From Musa acuminata AAA Group (taxonomy: Eukaryota > Streptophyta > Magnoliopsida > Zingiberales > Musaceae), in contig NC_088347.1 of NCBI RefSeq assembly GCF_036884655.1, forward strand, positions 12,446,001-12,510,000: 64,000 nucleotides of DNA, written 5' to 3'. Below are positions 21,022 through 31,784 of the stretch, piece after piece. The notes beneath the pieces were generated by a model. The model was not told where the DNA came from, searched no databases, and saw nothing but the letters and a program-made list of their open reading frames with translations. A program made the translations under genes and the position numbers. Position 1 is the stretch's first letter. Every line of letters begins with the position of its first letter.

Positions 21022-24000
21022 TACTTTCTTGAGTTATTTTTAATTTAGTTTAGGATTAATTTTCTTGAAAATTGCATGTGTTATGTTAATGCAGTAAAAT
21101 GTTAAATATAAATCTAATGCTTATACACCTAGTAAGATTAATCTTATATATGTGCTTGAGAAGCAAGAATTTGTATTTTGACGATTTCCATATTGATTTT
21201 CAATGACGATGCATGACTTTTGAATGGAAGGCTTGATGATTTTTTATGAACCTTATCTTTGGTTTTCAAACATGGTGTATAGTTTTGACATAAGAACAAA
21301 AATTTGAAGCATGCTAATTTAAAGTCAATCATATAAAGTAAAACTAAAGAAATTTTAAATATCTATAAGAATCATTCAAAATTATGTTCAATAAAACCTT
21401 ACTTGATGTTGTAATGAAACCATTGAAAGTTTTGATGCTATGATTTGATGATTTTATGCATGAGATTGTAAAGTTATACATGATGATTTTTATGATTTAT
21501 TGGTCTTGATGGTTTTTATGATAAAATTCATTTTTCGATCCTAAATGTTGATGCACTTTTTTATCTAGCATAAATGACATGAATTTAAATAACTAAAAAG
21601 AGAAAAGCATTGTTCTTGAAAATTATTTTTCTCTATCTTGTTGATTTATATGAATCCCTTGAAAATGATTTTGGTTTGATGATTTGAATTAGAAATGAGT
21701 TATATCAAAATCATGATATTGATTTGACAAAATTGAATGAGTTGTAAACAAATGATGATTTTTCTCTTGAATACAACTTGTAATATTTTTACATATATAT
21801 TTTCATCTTGATTTCTTGATATTGGATACATGAAATTTTTCCATGAATCAAAATTCTTTCATGATGTGATTCTTCTTGGTATTCACTAAAAATGATACAT
21901 TCAAATTAACCTACTCTATTTGACATCTTGATAATTTATGACTTGAATATCATGTACAATATGCTCATAATGATGATTGAGTTATTTATGAAAAATGGAA
22001 GATATAGTTTTGAAATTTTGCATGTTCGAATTTGAAAATATTTGATATGCATGAAAATATTAAACATTTTGAAACCATGTTTTAGTGTTATGCTTAATGA
22101 TCATGCTTAATAAATTTCGAAATTATGGATGATGAATCTTTTACGATTTATGGATCATTGATTTTTACCATAATGAAAGTACCTTATTGATTTTTGTTGT
22201 AATAAATCTTACTCTTTCGGTTTTAAACATGATAAATGTTTTTATTTGGTATAAATGAAACAAAATCATATGTTTTGAAATAATCGAAAAGAGGATAACA
22301 TTCTTGAAAATTATTTTGCTCAATCTTATTGATTTTGATGAATCCATTTGTATCATCTTTGTGAATCTCTTGGATTTTGATAATGATTTTGATGATTTAA
22401 ATTTGAATAATTTTTTATTGAAATCATGATCTTGATCTCTTGAAATTCATAACATGAAATCCTTTATGAATCAACATTTTCTTTTCTATTTAAAAGGAGA
22501 TTTGTCGAAATGTTTCATAGTCTTTTAGTATTCATAATCTTGACAATTATATTTTGAAACTTTATGTAAACCAAGAATGTTCATCATGATTCTCTCTTTG
22601 AATATTTAAAGAGGAGAATTTTCTAGATGGTTCATGATTTTGATGATTGAATATTTGATATGCATGAATTGAGATCTTGCTCTCCTACCACTCTTTTTGC
22701 TATTCACCAAAAGGAAGACTAATTCTAATAAACCATGATATGCTATATGAATTTTATTGTATTGATGAAGTAAGATCTCATCACTAATTTTTGTTTGTAT
22801 TCCTTCATGTGATGATATGAATGTATGAAACACTTATGATATGATTTTTTATACAATTCCATGTATTCGTGAAATATTAATCTCATCACCCAATTAATTC
22901 ATCTTGATACTCCTAATGTGATGAAGTGAAATTATGAATGAAATACAAATGGGGATAAGTTTTTGGTAGGATATAATTTGACAAATTGATACCATCATGA
23001 TATGAAACATTTATGATTTGCAATGATATATGCAATACTTGTGCTTTCTAATTATGATGTGATGTATTACATATGATGTAAATCATGATTTAAAATACTA
23101 TGAGTTGTCGCTAAAATGATATATTATAAATATTGATTTAATGTTTTGTATCATGAATACTCTAAATGATGAATATTTGGTATCATGATCAAAATGTTGA
23201 CAAATAGTTAAAAATTTTAGTATCATGTATGATATCCTTATAATGTTGATCGATTTATTCAATATCATGCATGAATGAATATAAGGTTTTTGAAAATGTG
23301 CATATTCTAATTTGAAAATATGATGATGCACAATTAAGATTGATACTTACCTTCGTCATAATTGATGTAATGGGTCTTCCCTTCTTTTTGACAATGACAA
23401 AGGGGGAGATAGCTTGCTTGCATAAGTCAAGAAGATGCAAAAACTTGATTGCTTGCTTGCCTATCTTAAGTAGCAAAGATTGCTAACTTGCTTATTTCAA
23501 GAAGCAAAAGTTGTCTTCTTGAACATCATTATCTTGCCCATCTCAAGAAGCAAGACTTGCAACCTGCACATTGCAATAGGAAGTAAGAATCGATAGCTTA
23601 CACACTTCAACAAGAAAGCTATCTTGTATTTGCTTTTGAAATTTTTACTAGCTTGTATGTTACAAAACTTGCTCACTTTTTCAAATACTTTACTATCATG
23701 CACATTGCAAAGAAAAGCAAAGTGCAATCGTGCACAAGAAGCAAGTGTTGAATTGCCATGATTGAACTTAAGAATCTTGCTATACTTTTGTGCTTATATG
23801 TTGTGATGAAAATCTCGCTTTATGTTGCAAAAACTTGCATATCTTTTAAAATAGCTAGAGCTACTTCTCCTTTTTGTTATGACATAGGGGGAGAAGTATA
23901 TTGATGACTTCATGCATTGAATTAAATATTTTATATTTGCATGATAGTTTAAATGTTTTTCATAACATGTGATGAATGTTACTTGGATTTGGGATAATCC

Positions 24001-24109
24001 AAGTGTTCTATCAATGGCATATTGATAGGGGGAGTTTAGTTAAACTCCGGGGAGTTAAGGTTAACTCCGTTAGTCATCAATTAGTTGTCATCATCAAAAA
24101 GGGGGAGAT
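21022..24109 (+). other. AT-rich non-coding interior of Sirevirus B, ending in repeated polypurine tracts
   Basis: About 2.3 kb are rich in ATGAT, TTGAT and TTTTGATGATTT words with no conserved frame on either strand. From 23390 come repeated purine tracts: AAAGGGGGAGATAG (23399-23412), ATAGGGGGAGAAG (23885-23897), ATAGGGGGAG (24025-24034) and the PPT AAAAAGGGGGAGATT ending at 24109. Perfect hairpins GGAGTTTAGTTAAACTCC (24031-24048) and GGAGTTAAGGTTAACTCC (24051-24068) lie just upstream of the PPT. Repeated PPT-like motifs are a known Sirevirus trait. Confidence 0.75.
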
Positions 24110-25673
24110 TGTTGAATCTCGGATTTTGATGATGAAACTAATTGATTGTGTTTAAATGTTTGACTACATTTTGAGTGATACAGGTCTACTCGATCAGGAT
24201 TAGACAATTAACACAGGAGGAATTGACGTTGCGTCGGAGGAGATCACGTCAGGATATTGGATGGCAGAAGGCTTCGGGCGTCGGGCATCGGGCCAAGGAG
24301 AGCGAAATTGCGCCAAGGATATCGGGGTTGCGGAGGTCAACCGCCGATTGGGCAACAAGCCGCAAGAGAGGACGATGCACCGAAGAATCGAATGAAGCGC
24401 CAACCAATGACGTGCCGGGCAACAGAATGTCAATTTGCGTTATAATAATTGTCTAGATCGGAGTAGAGTGTTTGCTTGTGTGTGCAGGATTAACTACGAT
24501 AACCAGAAAACACAAAGCGAGAATACCGGAGTCAAGTTCGATGGATGTTTAAGAGTCCGAAGAATCGTCGGAGATGCTGCCAGAACCAACCGAGAAGAAA
24601 TCGGGAACCTGTCGGAATTTTCGGAAGTTCGCCGAAGAGATCGTCGGAGGTTCACGGAGATCACCGAGAAGGCTCGGCTACTCATTAAAGTCATCACAAG
24701 TTCGGGAGCTTGCTAGAAGCCCGTCAGCAGAAAGTTCGTCGGAAAGCTCGCCAGAACAAGACTCGACGTTCGCGGTTGAAAATTTGCTTAGGATGTGTTT
24801 TGGTTATGTAGTCCACTTGTAATTAGGACTAGGATTAAGAGATAATCCTATATCCTGGTTAGGGGCCAACTGGGCCCAAAGTTAGAGTTGGTTTAGGCTA
24901 AAAATTAAGCTAAACCAGCGAACTAGAGAGCCAAGATTGAAGCCCAACTAGTGGCTGAAAACACTGTAGTCGGGCTGAAAACACTGTAGGCGGTGGCACC
25001 GCCCAACACCCGAGAGCTGGGCGGTGACACCTCCTGGCTGGGCAGTGGCACCGCCCAGCACCCGAGCGCTGGGCGGTGGCACCGCTTGGCTGGGCGGTGG
25101 CACCTCCAGCAGCGGGAACCCAAAGAGAATTCAAATTTTGAAACCCAAATTTGAATCCTCTTGAGGCCTATAAATACCCCTCAAATCTCAGCTGAGAGAA
25201 TAACTTTTTGAGCAGCAAGAGTTTGAAAGAAAGGTCTTAGAAAAGTTTTAGCTTGTCTTCTTTTCAATTTGCTAGTGTTCACCTCATCTCTTCTCGAAAA
25301 TCTGTAAGAGAGTGAACCGCTTGTAAAAGAGTTGTAAGAGGGGTATTTACCCTTCCATTTCAAGAGATTTGCTAGTGGAAGGTGGGAGCCTCATCGAAGA
25401 GGGGCCTCGCAAGTGGAGTAGGTCATTTGACCGAACCACTCTAAAATCGACGTGATTCTTGGTTTGCATTTCATTATTGCTATTTACATTATTGCAAACC
25501 TTCTTATATGCTTTAAGTTCCTTATTACTTTTGCTGCGCATATTTAAGAATACGCTTTCAAGATTAAGCTTTTCAAGTTCCGTTCTTATCGTACGAAAGA
25601 TTTTCTAAAACCGAAGTTTTAATCCGCTGCACTAATTCACCCCCCCCCTCTTAGTGCCACTCCGATCCTAACA
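24110..25673 (+). repeat. Sirevirus B 3' LTR (1564 bp)
   Basis: Starts TGTTGAATCTCGG and ends CTAACA. It contains a U3 block of roughly 330 bp (24150-24490) shared with the solo LTR at 45398 and with LTR A but absent from the LTRs of F. The palindrome array is at 24988-25110 (GGCGGTGGCACCGCC units separated by GCTGGG arms), TATA near 25170 and a C run near 25641. Confidence 0.9.
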
Positions 25674-26761
25674 GAAGAAAGCAAAAATTCATGGTTGTTG
25701 TGTGTTCAAATTAGTAGAGTTTTAGGGCTGTGGTTGAAAGTTTTGGATCTGTGGTAGATGGTAGCAAAGGTTTGACAGAAATCCGTGGAAGTTGCAGCAA
25801 GTATCTGCTATCTTGTAAGAGTAGAATTGTCGTCGAAGAAACAACGGTTTCTCGACGTAATTTCCACCAAAAACTTGAGAGAATTGAGGAGGGAATTGAT
25901 AGCAAAATCACAGTTTATATGACAGCATGGATATCTAATTTAATCAAGAAAATTTCGGTAGTATAACAGCAAGGAAATTGGTGCAAGTTGCAATTGCAGA
26001 ATTATCGTTGAAAAATTTCAGCGGGTTACGATGAAAATTTGCAGCAACATAAAATCATTTTTAGAGATGAATTTCTTAATAGATCAATCATAGATGGAAG
26101 CCAAGATGATCTATGAAGTGTATAAGAAATTTCATTCAAAAAAGATTGCAAATAGATGGGTTAAGGCAACAACGATATGCAGCTGAAATTTTCTGCAGCA
26201 TAGATTTTCAAGTGCAACAGATTGGACATAAAAGATCAGTAGTTTATATTGAGAATTTTTCGATGAAACCAAAGGGAAATCTACTATTAGGAAGTGTCAA
26301 AGATTTCATAAAAATTTCGTAGAAATTTGGATAGAAAAAGCATAGTAGCAAGATCAAACAGATGGTGCTATGCGGCTTGAATTCTGCAATTCAAGTGCAG
26401 CAGATTGGACATAAAAGATCTGTAGTTTATATTGAGAATTTTTTGATGAAACCAAATGGAAATCCACTGTTAAGAAGTGTCAATGATGTCATAAAAAATT
26501 CGTAAAAATTTGGATAGAAAAAGCACAGTAGCAAGATCAAACAGATGGTGCTATGCGGTTGGAATTCTGCAATGTATCTTTCGTCGTAGAGATGAAAACT
26601 TTGTGACGAAAAGTTTATGCAGCAATATAGGAACGATTTTTTTTTTTTTTTTTTGGATTTTCGAATAAGGATAACTAAATTGCAGCAGCAGTAAGGTGAC
26701 TATCTTTTAAGCAATTGTGGGAATTGCTTTGGATGGTTGTAGAGGGTTGATGGATGGCTGT
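25674..26761 (-). pseudogene. Gyp4 remnant: RT scrap and leader, 5' LTR lost
   Basis: The first 37 bp match the Gyp3 RT region near 14772-14808. The sequence then jumps to the gypsy leader (25711 onward matches 16909 onward), including both tandem leader units, the poly-T run near 26640 and a further deletion near 26697. It ends at GATGGCTGTGG just before the PBS would occur, where it meets the 356-bp direct repeat. Gag, protease and most of pol are gone. Confidence 0.8.
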
Positions 26762-27117
26762 GGAAGTCCGGATATTTGTCGTAAGTTCTGGTGGAACCTA
26801 TCACGACCCGGGTCTGATGAGCTAACTAGCCAATAACTCCATTTTGGTCCTCAACGGCGGACCAAAATGCTTAAGCGGGAGGTTACGTAGTACACTCATC
26901 AGGCCCTTATAAGCTAATCATACACATTCCCCACTTCCGATGTGGGACTAATGGGATATTACATTATCCCCAACTCAATTAGCTTGGCGTCCTCGTCAAG
27001 GACAGACATATCCCAGATCGAACCCTAGCATAGTGCATGTGAGGTTTAACTCAGTGGTGGCTCCACGCCGTGATGAGTTCTCTGACTCCATCCACGGGTA
27101 GCCCTTTCCTACTGCAG
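26762..27117 (+). repeat. 356-bp direct repeat (second copy; first copy 7460-7815)
   Basis: Both copies contain the end of a Sirevirus LTR segment (GGAAGTCC...GTGGAACC), one TRIM LTR and part of the TRIM interior up to CTGCAG. By eye they differ at five positions with no indel. Between the copies lie 18.9 kb of Gyp2, Gyp3, Gyp4 and B. This is too long to be a target-site duplication. Confidence 0.88.
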
Positions 27118-27325
27118 CCCTCTCACCCTACCCTAATGCTAGGTCGGCTCTGATACCAAATGTCACGACTCGGGTCTGATGAGCTAACTGGCCAATAACT
27201 CCATTTTGGTCCTCAACGGCGGACCAAAATGCTTAAGCGGGAGGTTACGTAGTACACTCATCAGGCCCTTATAAGCTAATCACACACATTCCCCACTTCC
27301 GATGTGGGACTAATGGGATATTACA
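26799..27325 (-). mobile_element. Complete TRIM (miniature LTR retrotransposon), 527 bp
   Basis: Two 165-bp LTRs (26799-26963 and 27161-27325) flank a 197-bp interior. In minus sense the LTR starts TGTAATATCCC, includes the TCCCACATCGG word common in plant TRIM LTRs, and ends CGTGACA. The PBS complement GGCTCTGATACCA is at 27146-27158, and a purine tract adjoins the other LTR. 5-bp duplications GAACC are at 26794-26798 and 27326-27330. It has no coding capacity. The outer LTR starts TA instead of TG, a point change. Confidence 0.9.
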
Positions 27326-27330
27326 GAACC

Positions 27331-27764
27331 AGCCAGGAAGTCTCGGAGCTTGCTAGAGAAGCTTGTCAGAACTTGCCAAGAAGATCATCGTGAAGTCCAG
27401 GAGCATGCCGGGAGTCCACAAGAACATTGCCGAGAGATCGCCGGAAGTTCGCCGGAAGCTCGTCGGAAGAAACCGGACTTATCTTGCTCAGATTATGTCT
27501 TCGATTTCGTAGTTAGCATGTAATTGGGTTTGGATTTGGGCCAACCCAATTAGGGGCCAGCTAGGCCCATGTAAGGACTATGTTGGGCCTAATGAGAGGC
27601 CCAAACAGTGCCCCAAGAGGTGACACCATCATGGCACAGTCTCCGAGACTATGTAAGGCGGTGGTACCGCCAGTCTCGGCGGTTGTACCACCCCGGTAGG
27701 GTGCCAGGCGGTGGCACCGCCAATCTGGCAGTGGTACCACCTAGCACAGCCTCCCAAAAGGTGG
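27331..27764 (+). repeat. Sirevirus LTR, second segment (probably LTR A)
   Basis: After the TRIM and its duplication, an LTR U3-type sequence continues: runs of GAAGTTCGCCGGAAG-like text, a CAATTAGGGGCCAG block, then palindromes at 27657-27764 (GGCGGTGGTACCGCC, GGCGGTGGCACCGCC). It stops at GGTGG, where Sirevirus E starts. The flanks of the TRIM show that 6971-7496 and this segment were contiguous. Confidence 0.75.
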
Positions 27765-29134
27765 TGTTAGGATCAAGAGCACTAAGACGGGGGGGTGAAT
27801 TAGTGCAGTGGAAAACTTTCGACGATTAAAGCGACGTTCGTATGATAAAAGGGTTTTTGATAAAAAACTGTTTCAAAAAGTTCTTCAACTTAAGATCAAG
27901 CGAAAGTATAGTTGAAGTAAAGCAACGGAGGCAGTTTGCAGTTAAGATAAAGAGCAGAATGTAAATGCAAACTGAGATTTAGATTGGTTCGGTCAATCTT
28001 GACCTACATCCACTTTTCGCTTCCTCCTCCGATGAGGTCACCGACGTCCACTAGGGGCCTTCCTTCAATAGGCGAAGGCCAACCACCCTTTTATAGCTTT
28101 ACTCATTTTGACGAGCTTAGGAGATAACCCTTATAGATTTCCACTCCTCTCTTGAATGATCAAAACATAGAAGCTTTACTTTTGACGGGCTTAGGAGAAA
28201 AGAGGGACAAGAACTTCTAGCCTTTTACAACACTTTTAAGCTCTCAAATTCTCAGAATAAATGCAAGCTTTCGGTGCCCTTTCATGCAGGAAAGGGTGGG
28301 GCTTATATAGGCCCCAACTGGTTTGAATTTGGAGCTCAAAAGTGTCATCTTCCGGATTTCTGGGATCCTAGCGGTACCACCGCCATAACTAGGTAGTACT
28401 ACTGCTTAGCATCTGACACTAGGCGGTACTACCACATAGTCTTGGCGGTACCACCGCCTGACTGGCGCGGTACCACCGCGTGGCAGTAATAACTATCACC
28501 GGTACCACCGCTTGGCAGTAATAACTGCCGGCGGTACCACCGCCTGACAGGGGCGGTACTACCGCCCAGAATTCCTAGGAGACCAAGTCTCCTAGGCGGT
28601 GCCACCACCAACCAAGAATTTTGAGTCCAAATGGGCTGATCCATTCAACCCAATTTAGGTCTGTTTAGCGCCCAATTGGTCCCAGATTAAGTTAATGGGA
28701 TCACCTCCCAATTCTAACTTAATCTACTAGCTAACCATGACACTTAAGACATTAATGCTGCAAATCATGTTCCAGTGCGTCAATCGCTTCTTCCGACGAG
28801 CTTCCGATGAACTTCCGACGAACTTCCAACAAACTCAACGATGCTCCGGCGGACTTCTAGTAAACTCCTGGACTTGCATTGATCCTCTTGGTGAGTTCCG
28901 ACGAGCTTCTTTGGCAAGCTCTTGGACTTCTCGGATTGTTCCTACAGAACCTCCAACGACCGTCCAGACTTCCGACAAACTCTCGAACCCCCAATGTGAT
29001 CTTGGTCTTAACTCCGGCTCAACACCTACCGCATGTCTTTCTGCCATCGTAGTTAATCCTATACACTTATCTCAACATATGGATTAGATAACCAAATAAC
29101 AATTGACTTCATTATCAAAATCCGAGATTCAACA
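27765..29134 (-). repeat. Sirevirus E 3' LTR (1370 bp)
   Basis: Ends are TGTTAGG (left) and TTCAACA (right). It belongs to the LTR subfamily with the terminal text ATCAAGAGCAC shared with C, unlike ATCGGAGCGGCAC in F and B. The palindrome array of GGCGGTACCACCGCC type is at 28370-28610, and a G run near 27790 corresponds to the LTR end. Confidence 0.9.
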
Positions 29135-30021
29135 ATCTCCCCCTTTTTGATGATGACAATCAATTGATGATAGAGTTAACCTTAACTCTCCCTATCTATA
29201 TGTCATACTTGAGATAAGTCATTTTTAAATTCAAGAGACATATTGATAAGTTAAGTTCATTTAAACTTATCAATACCCCTATCATGACTCCTATCATGAT
29301 TCCTATCATGATGTTTCTCTTTGAAAATGATGTCAAGGCATGACATCCATTTTCAAGTTTCATATTTCAAATGTGAAATATAGCAATCATAGCAATTCAT
29401 CATATGTTAAGATATCAACATTGTAAAATTGTGATGCAAGCTCTTGATATCTTAACATAATGCAAATATTTCAAATGTAAGCTCTATGTAAAGCAATTCA
29501 TTCTATCATAGCAATTCATCATATGGCAAGATATCAATTTGTAAAACTACGATGCAAGCTCTTGATATCTTAACATAATGCAAATATTTCAAATGTAAGC
29601 TCTATGTATAGTAATTCATTCTATGTATAGGAATTCATCTCATGGCAAGATATCAATTTGTAAAATTACGATGTAAGCTTTTGATATCTTAACATAATGC
29701 AAATATGGCAATCATAGCAACTATAACAATTCTATCATTAATTTATCACATATTTCTCTAATATTTTAACATAATGCAAATATGACAATTATAGCAATTC
29801 TTTCTATCATCAATTTACCACATATTTTTTCCCTTTTGTCATCAACAAAAAGGAGAATGATTTAAGCATATTTCATGCATAAGTGAGGTAATGATTCATG
29901 TCATAGAAAGGTTCATGTCATTTTTCAATAATAAGTGATAGGATACCAATTATACAAACATTTCAAAGAAACATGACATGGAGATAGCTTTCATTACATC
30001 TTCCTTTTTCTTTGTCATTAT
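29135..30021 (-). other. Sirevirus E 3' untranslated region with PPT and 120-bp tandem repeats
   Basis: The PPT complement (ATCTCCCCCTTTTT) adjoins the LTR and a hairpin-type GAGTTAACCTTAACTC lies at about 29173-29188. About three tandem units of 119-120 bp follow at roughly 29385-29735; each has an AATTCAT start and a GATATCTTAACATAATGCAAATAT-like end. A second CCCTTTTGTCATC purine tract complement is near 29830. No coding frame. Confidence 0.75.
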
Positions 30022-30026
30022 CTATT

Positions 30027-31784
30027 TGTTAGGATCAAGAGCACTAAGAGGGGGGGGTGAATTAGTGCAGCGGAAATTTTTCAGCTATTAAAACGAAAGC
30101 TGCGTTCGTTTGATAAAAACGATTTCTATGTGAAAGCTGATTCTAAGATTACTTTAACTTGAGATTAAGTGAGATGACGTTAAAGTAGATCTACGAAGGC
30201 AGTTTGCAGTTTATGATGGAAAGCAGAAAACAAGCGCAAACTAAAATGTGACATTCATACGATAAAAGCCGATTTACGTCTAAATGCAGATTTAGAAAGT
30301 TCTGAACTTAGAAACTTATTCATAAGATCGCAGAAGGCAGTAAACATTTATGATTGAAATCAAAACGTAAACGTAAACTGAAATATGATGATCGTACGAA
30401 AAAAGTCGATTTACGTCTAAACGCAGATTCGAAAAGTTCTGAACTTAGAAACTCGTTCGAAAAATCGCAGAAGGCAGTAAGCTATTGAGAAGTTTGCGGT
30501 GAAGGTAAAATGCTCAAAGGAAATGCAAACCGAGATTTAGAGTGGTTCGGTCAATCTTGACCTACTCCACTTTTGGCTTCCTCCACCGACGAGGTCACCG
30601 ACGTCAATTAGAGGCCTTCCTTCAATAGGCGAAGGCCAACCACCCTTTTACAAATTCACTCCTTTTGACGGGCTTAGGAGACAACCCTTACAGAAGTTTT
30701 CTCTCCTCTCTTTACAACTCAAACTTTGAAGAACAGAAGGAGGAGAACTTTTGGTCTTTACAACAGTTTTGAGCTCTAAGAATCACAAAAAGATATCAAG
30801 ATTTCGAGTGTAAGTTCCTCCTTTCAGTGCTGAATGGGTGGGGTATTTATAGGCCCCAACCCATATCAAATTTGGAGCTCAAAACTGTCAATTCACGGAA
30901 TTCCGGGATCAGGCGGTTGCACCTCCTGACTGGGGCGATTGCACCGCCTGGCAGAGCTCGAAGACTGAGCCTCTAAGCGGTGCTACCTCTGTCAGGGGCG
31001 GTTGCACCTCTCTGCCAGAGCTCGAAGACCGAGCTCAAGCGGTTGCACCTCCTGACTGGGGCGGTTGCACCACCTGGCAGAGCTCGAAACTTGAGCTCAG
31101 GCGGTGCCACCTCTTGTCAGGAGAGGTTGCACCGCCCAGTCTCGCTCGGAGACTGAGCCCAGGCGGTTGCACCTCCTGTCTGGGGCAGTTGCACCACCCA
31201 GTCTCCCTGGGAGACTTAGCCCACGCGGTGCTACCTCCTGGCTTGGGCGGTTGCACCTCCCACAGCAACCAGGGTCGAATGGGTTGATCCATTCGGCCCA
31301 ATTTGGGTTTTTCAGGGGCCCAATTGCCCCAAGATTAAGCTAATGGGATCACCTCCCATTTTCAACTTAATCATTAGTGCTAACTATGATAAACCCTAAG
31401 ACAATTTCTAAAGCTTGCTCCGGTGCGTCAATCGCTTCTTCCGACGAGTTTCCGGCGAACTTCCGTCGATCATCCGATGAACCCTCGGTGATGCTCCTGC
31501 GGACTTCTGGCAAACTTCTGGACTTGCGACGATCCACTTGGCAACTTCCGACGAGCTTCTTTGGCAAGCTTCTGGACTTCTCGGATTTGTTCCCGCAGAA
31601 CCTCCGACGACTATCCGAACTTCCGTCGAGCTCTCGAACTCCCAACGTGATCATTGTCATGACTCCGACGCAACTCCTGTTGCATGTCTTACTTTCATCG
31701 TAGTTAATCCTGCAGACTTATCTCAACACATAGATTAGACAACAAATGACAATTGACTTCATCATCAAAATCCAAGATTCAACA
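30027..31784 (-). repeat. Sirevirus C 3' LTR (1758 bp)
   Basis: TGTTAGGATCAAG at left and TTCAACA at right. Near the left end the interval 30110-30490 repeats a GATTTACGTCTAAA-like motif with G/T/C variants. The palindrome-like array at 30910-31260 is dominated by GGCGGTTGCACC units alternating with GAGCTCGAAGAC blocks. TATA (minus sense TATAAATACCCC) is near 30845. Confidence 0.9.

Larger units (their letters stand above)
18911..25673 (+). mobile_element. Sirevirus B: non-autonomous Ty1/copia element encoding Gag only
   Basis: Truncated 5' LTR (18911-20050), iMet PBS, gag, a 3-kb AT-rich non-coding stretch with no pol, repeated GGGGGAG tracts, then a full 3' LTR (24110-25673). It lies inside Gyp4. 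The right flank starts GAAGA; the left flank is lost with the first 0.4 kb of the 5' LTR. The two LTRs are nearly identical where they overlap apart from an indel in the palindrome array, so the element is young. Confidence 0.88.

Noticed and set aside
22165..23727. Minus-strand short ORFs in the AT-rich interior of B
   Set aside because: Low-complexity composition, no family motif, no conservation in other elements.
24910..25134. Open frames rich in Gly, Pro, Cys and Ala over GC-rich LTR parts (also 31035-31343, 37550-37915, 53320-53685, 59894-60202)
   Set aside because: They are translations of palindrome arrays on both strands at once; no start context, no conserved protein, and frames change with unit number.
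26799..27325. Cassandra-type TRIM carrying a 5S rRNA-like segment
   Set aside because: A short TTAAGCG...TAGTAC resemblance exists, but the conserved 5S internal control region cannot be followed through the LTR.
28737..29087. 116-aa plus-strand ORF across the E 3' LTR
   Set aside because: Antisense reading of repeated LTR text (CTTCCGACGA-type words); equivalents in other LTRs are not in frame.
30910..31260. CRISPR-like array
   Set aside because: Units are short degenerate palindromes in a plant LTR, spacers are repetitive, and no cas-like gene occurs.
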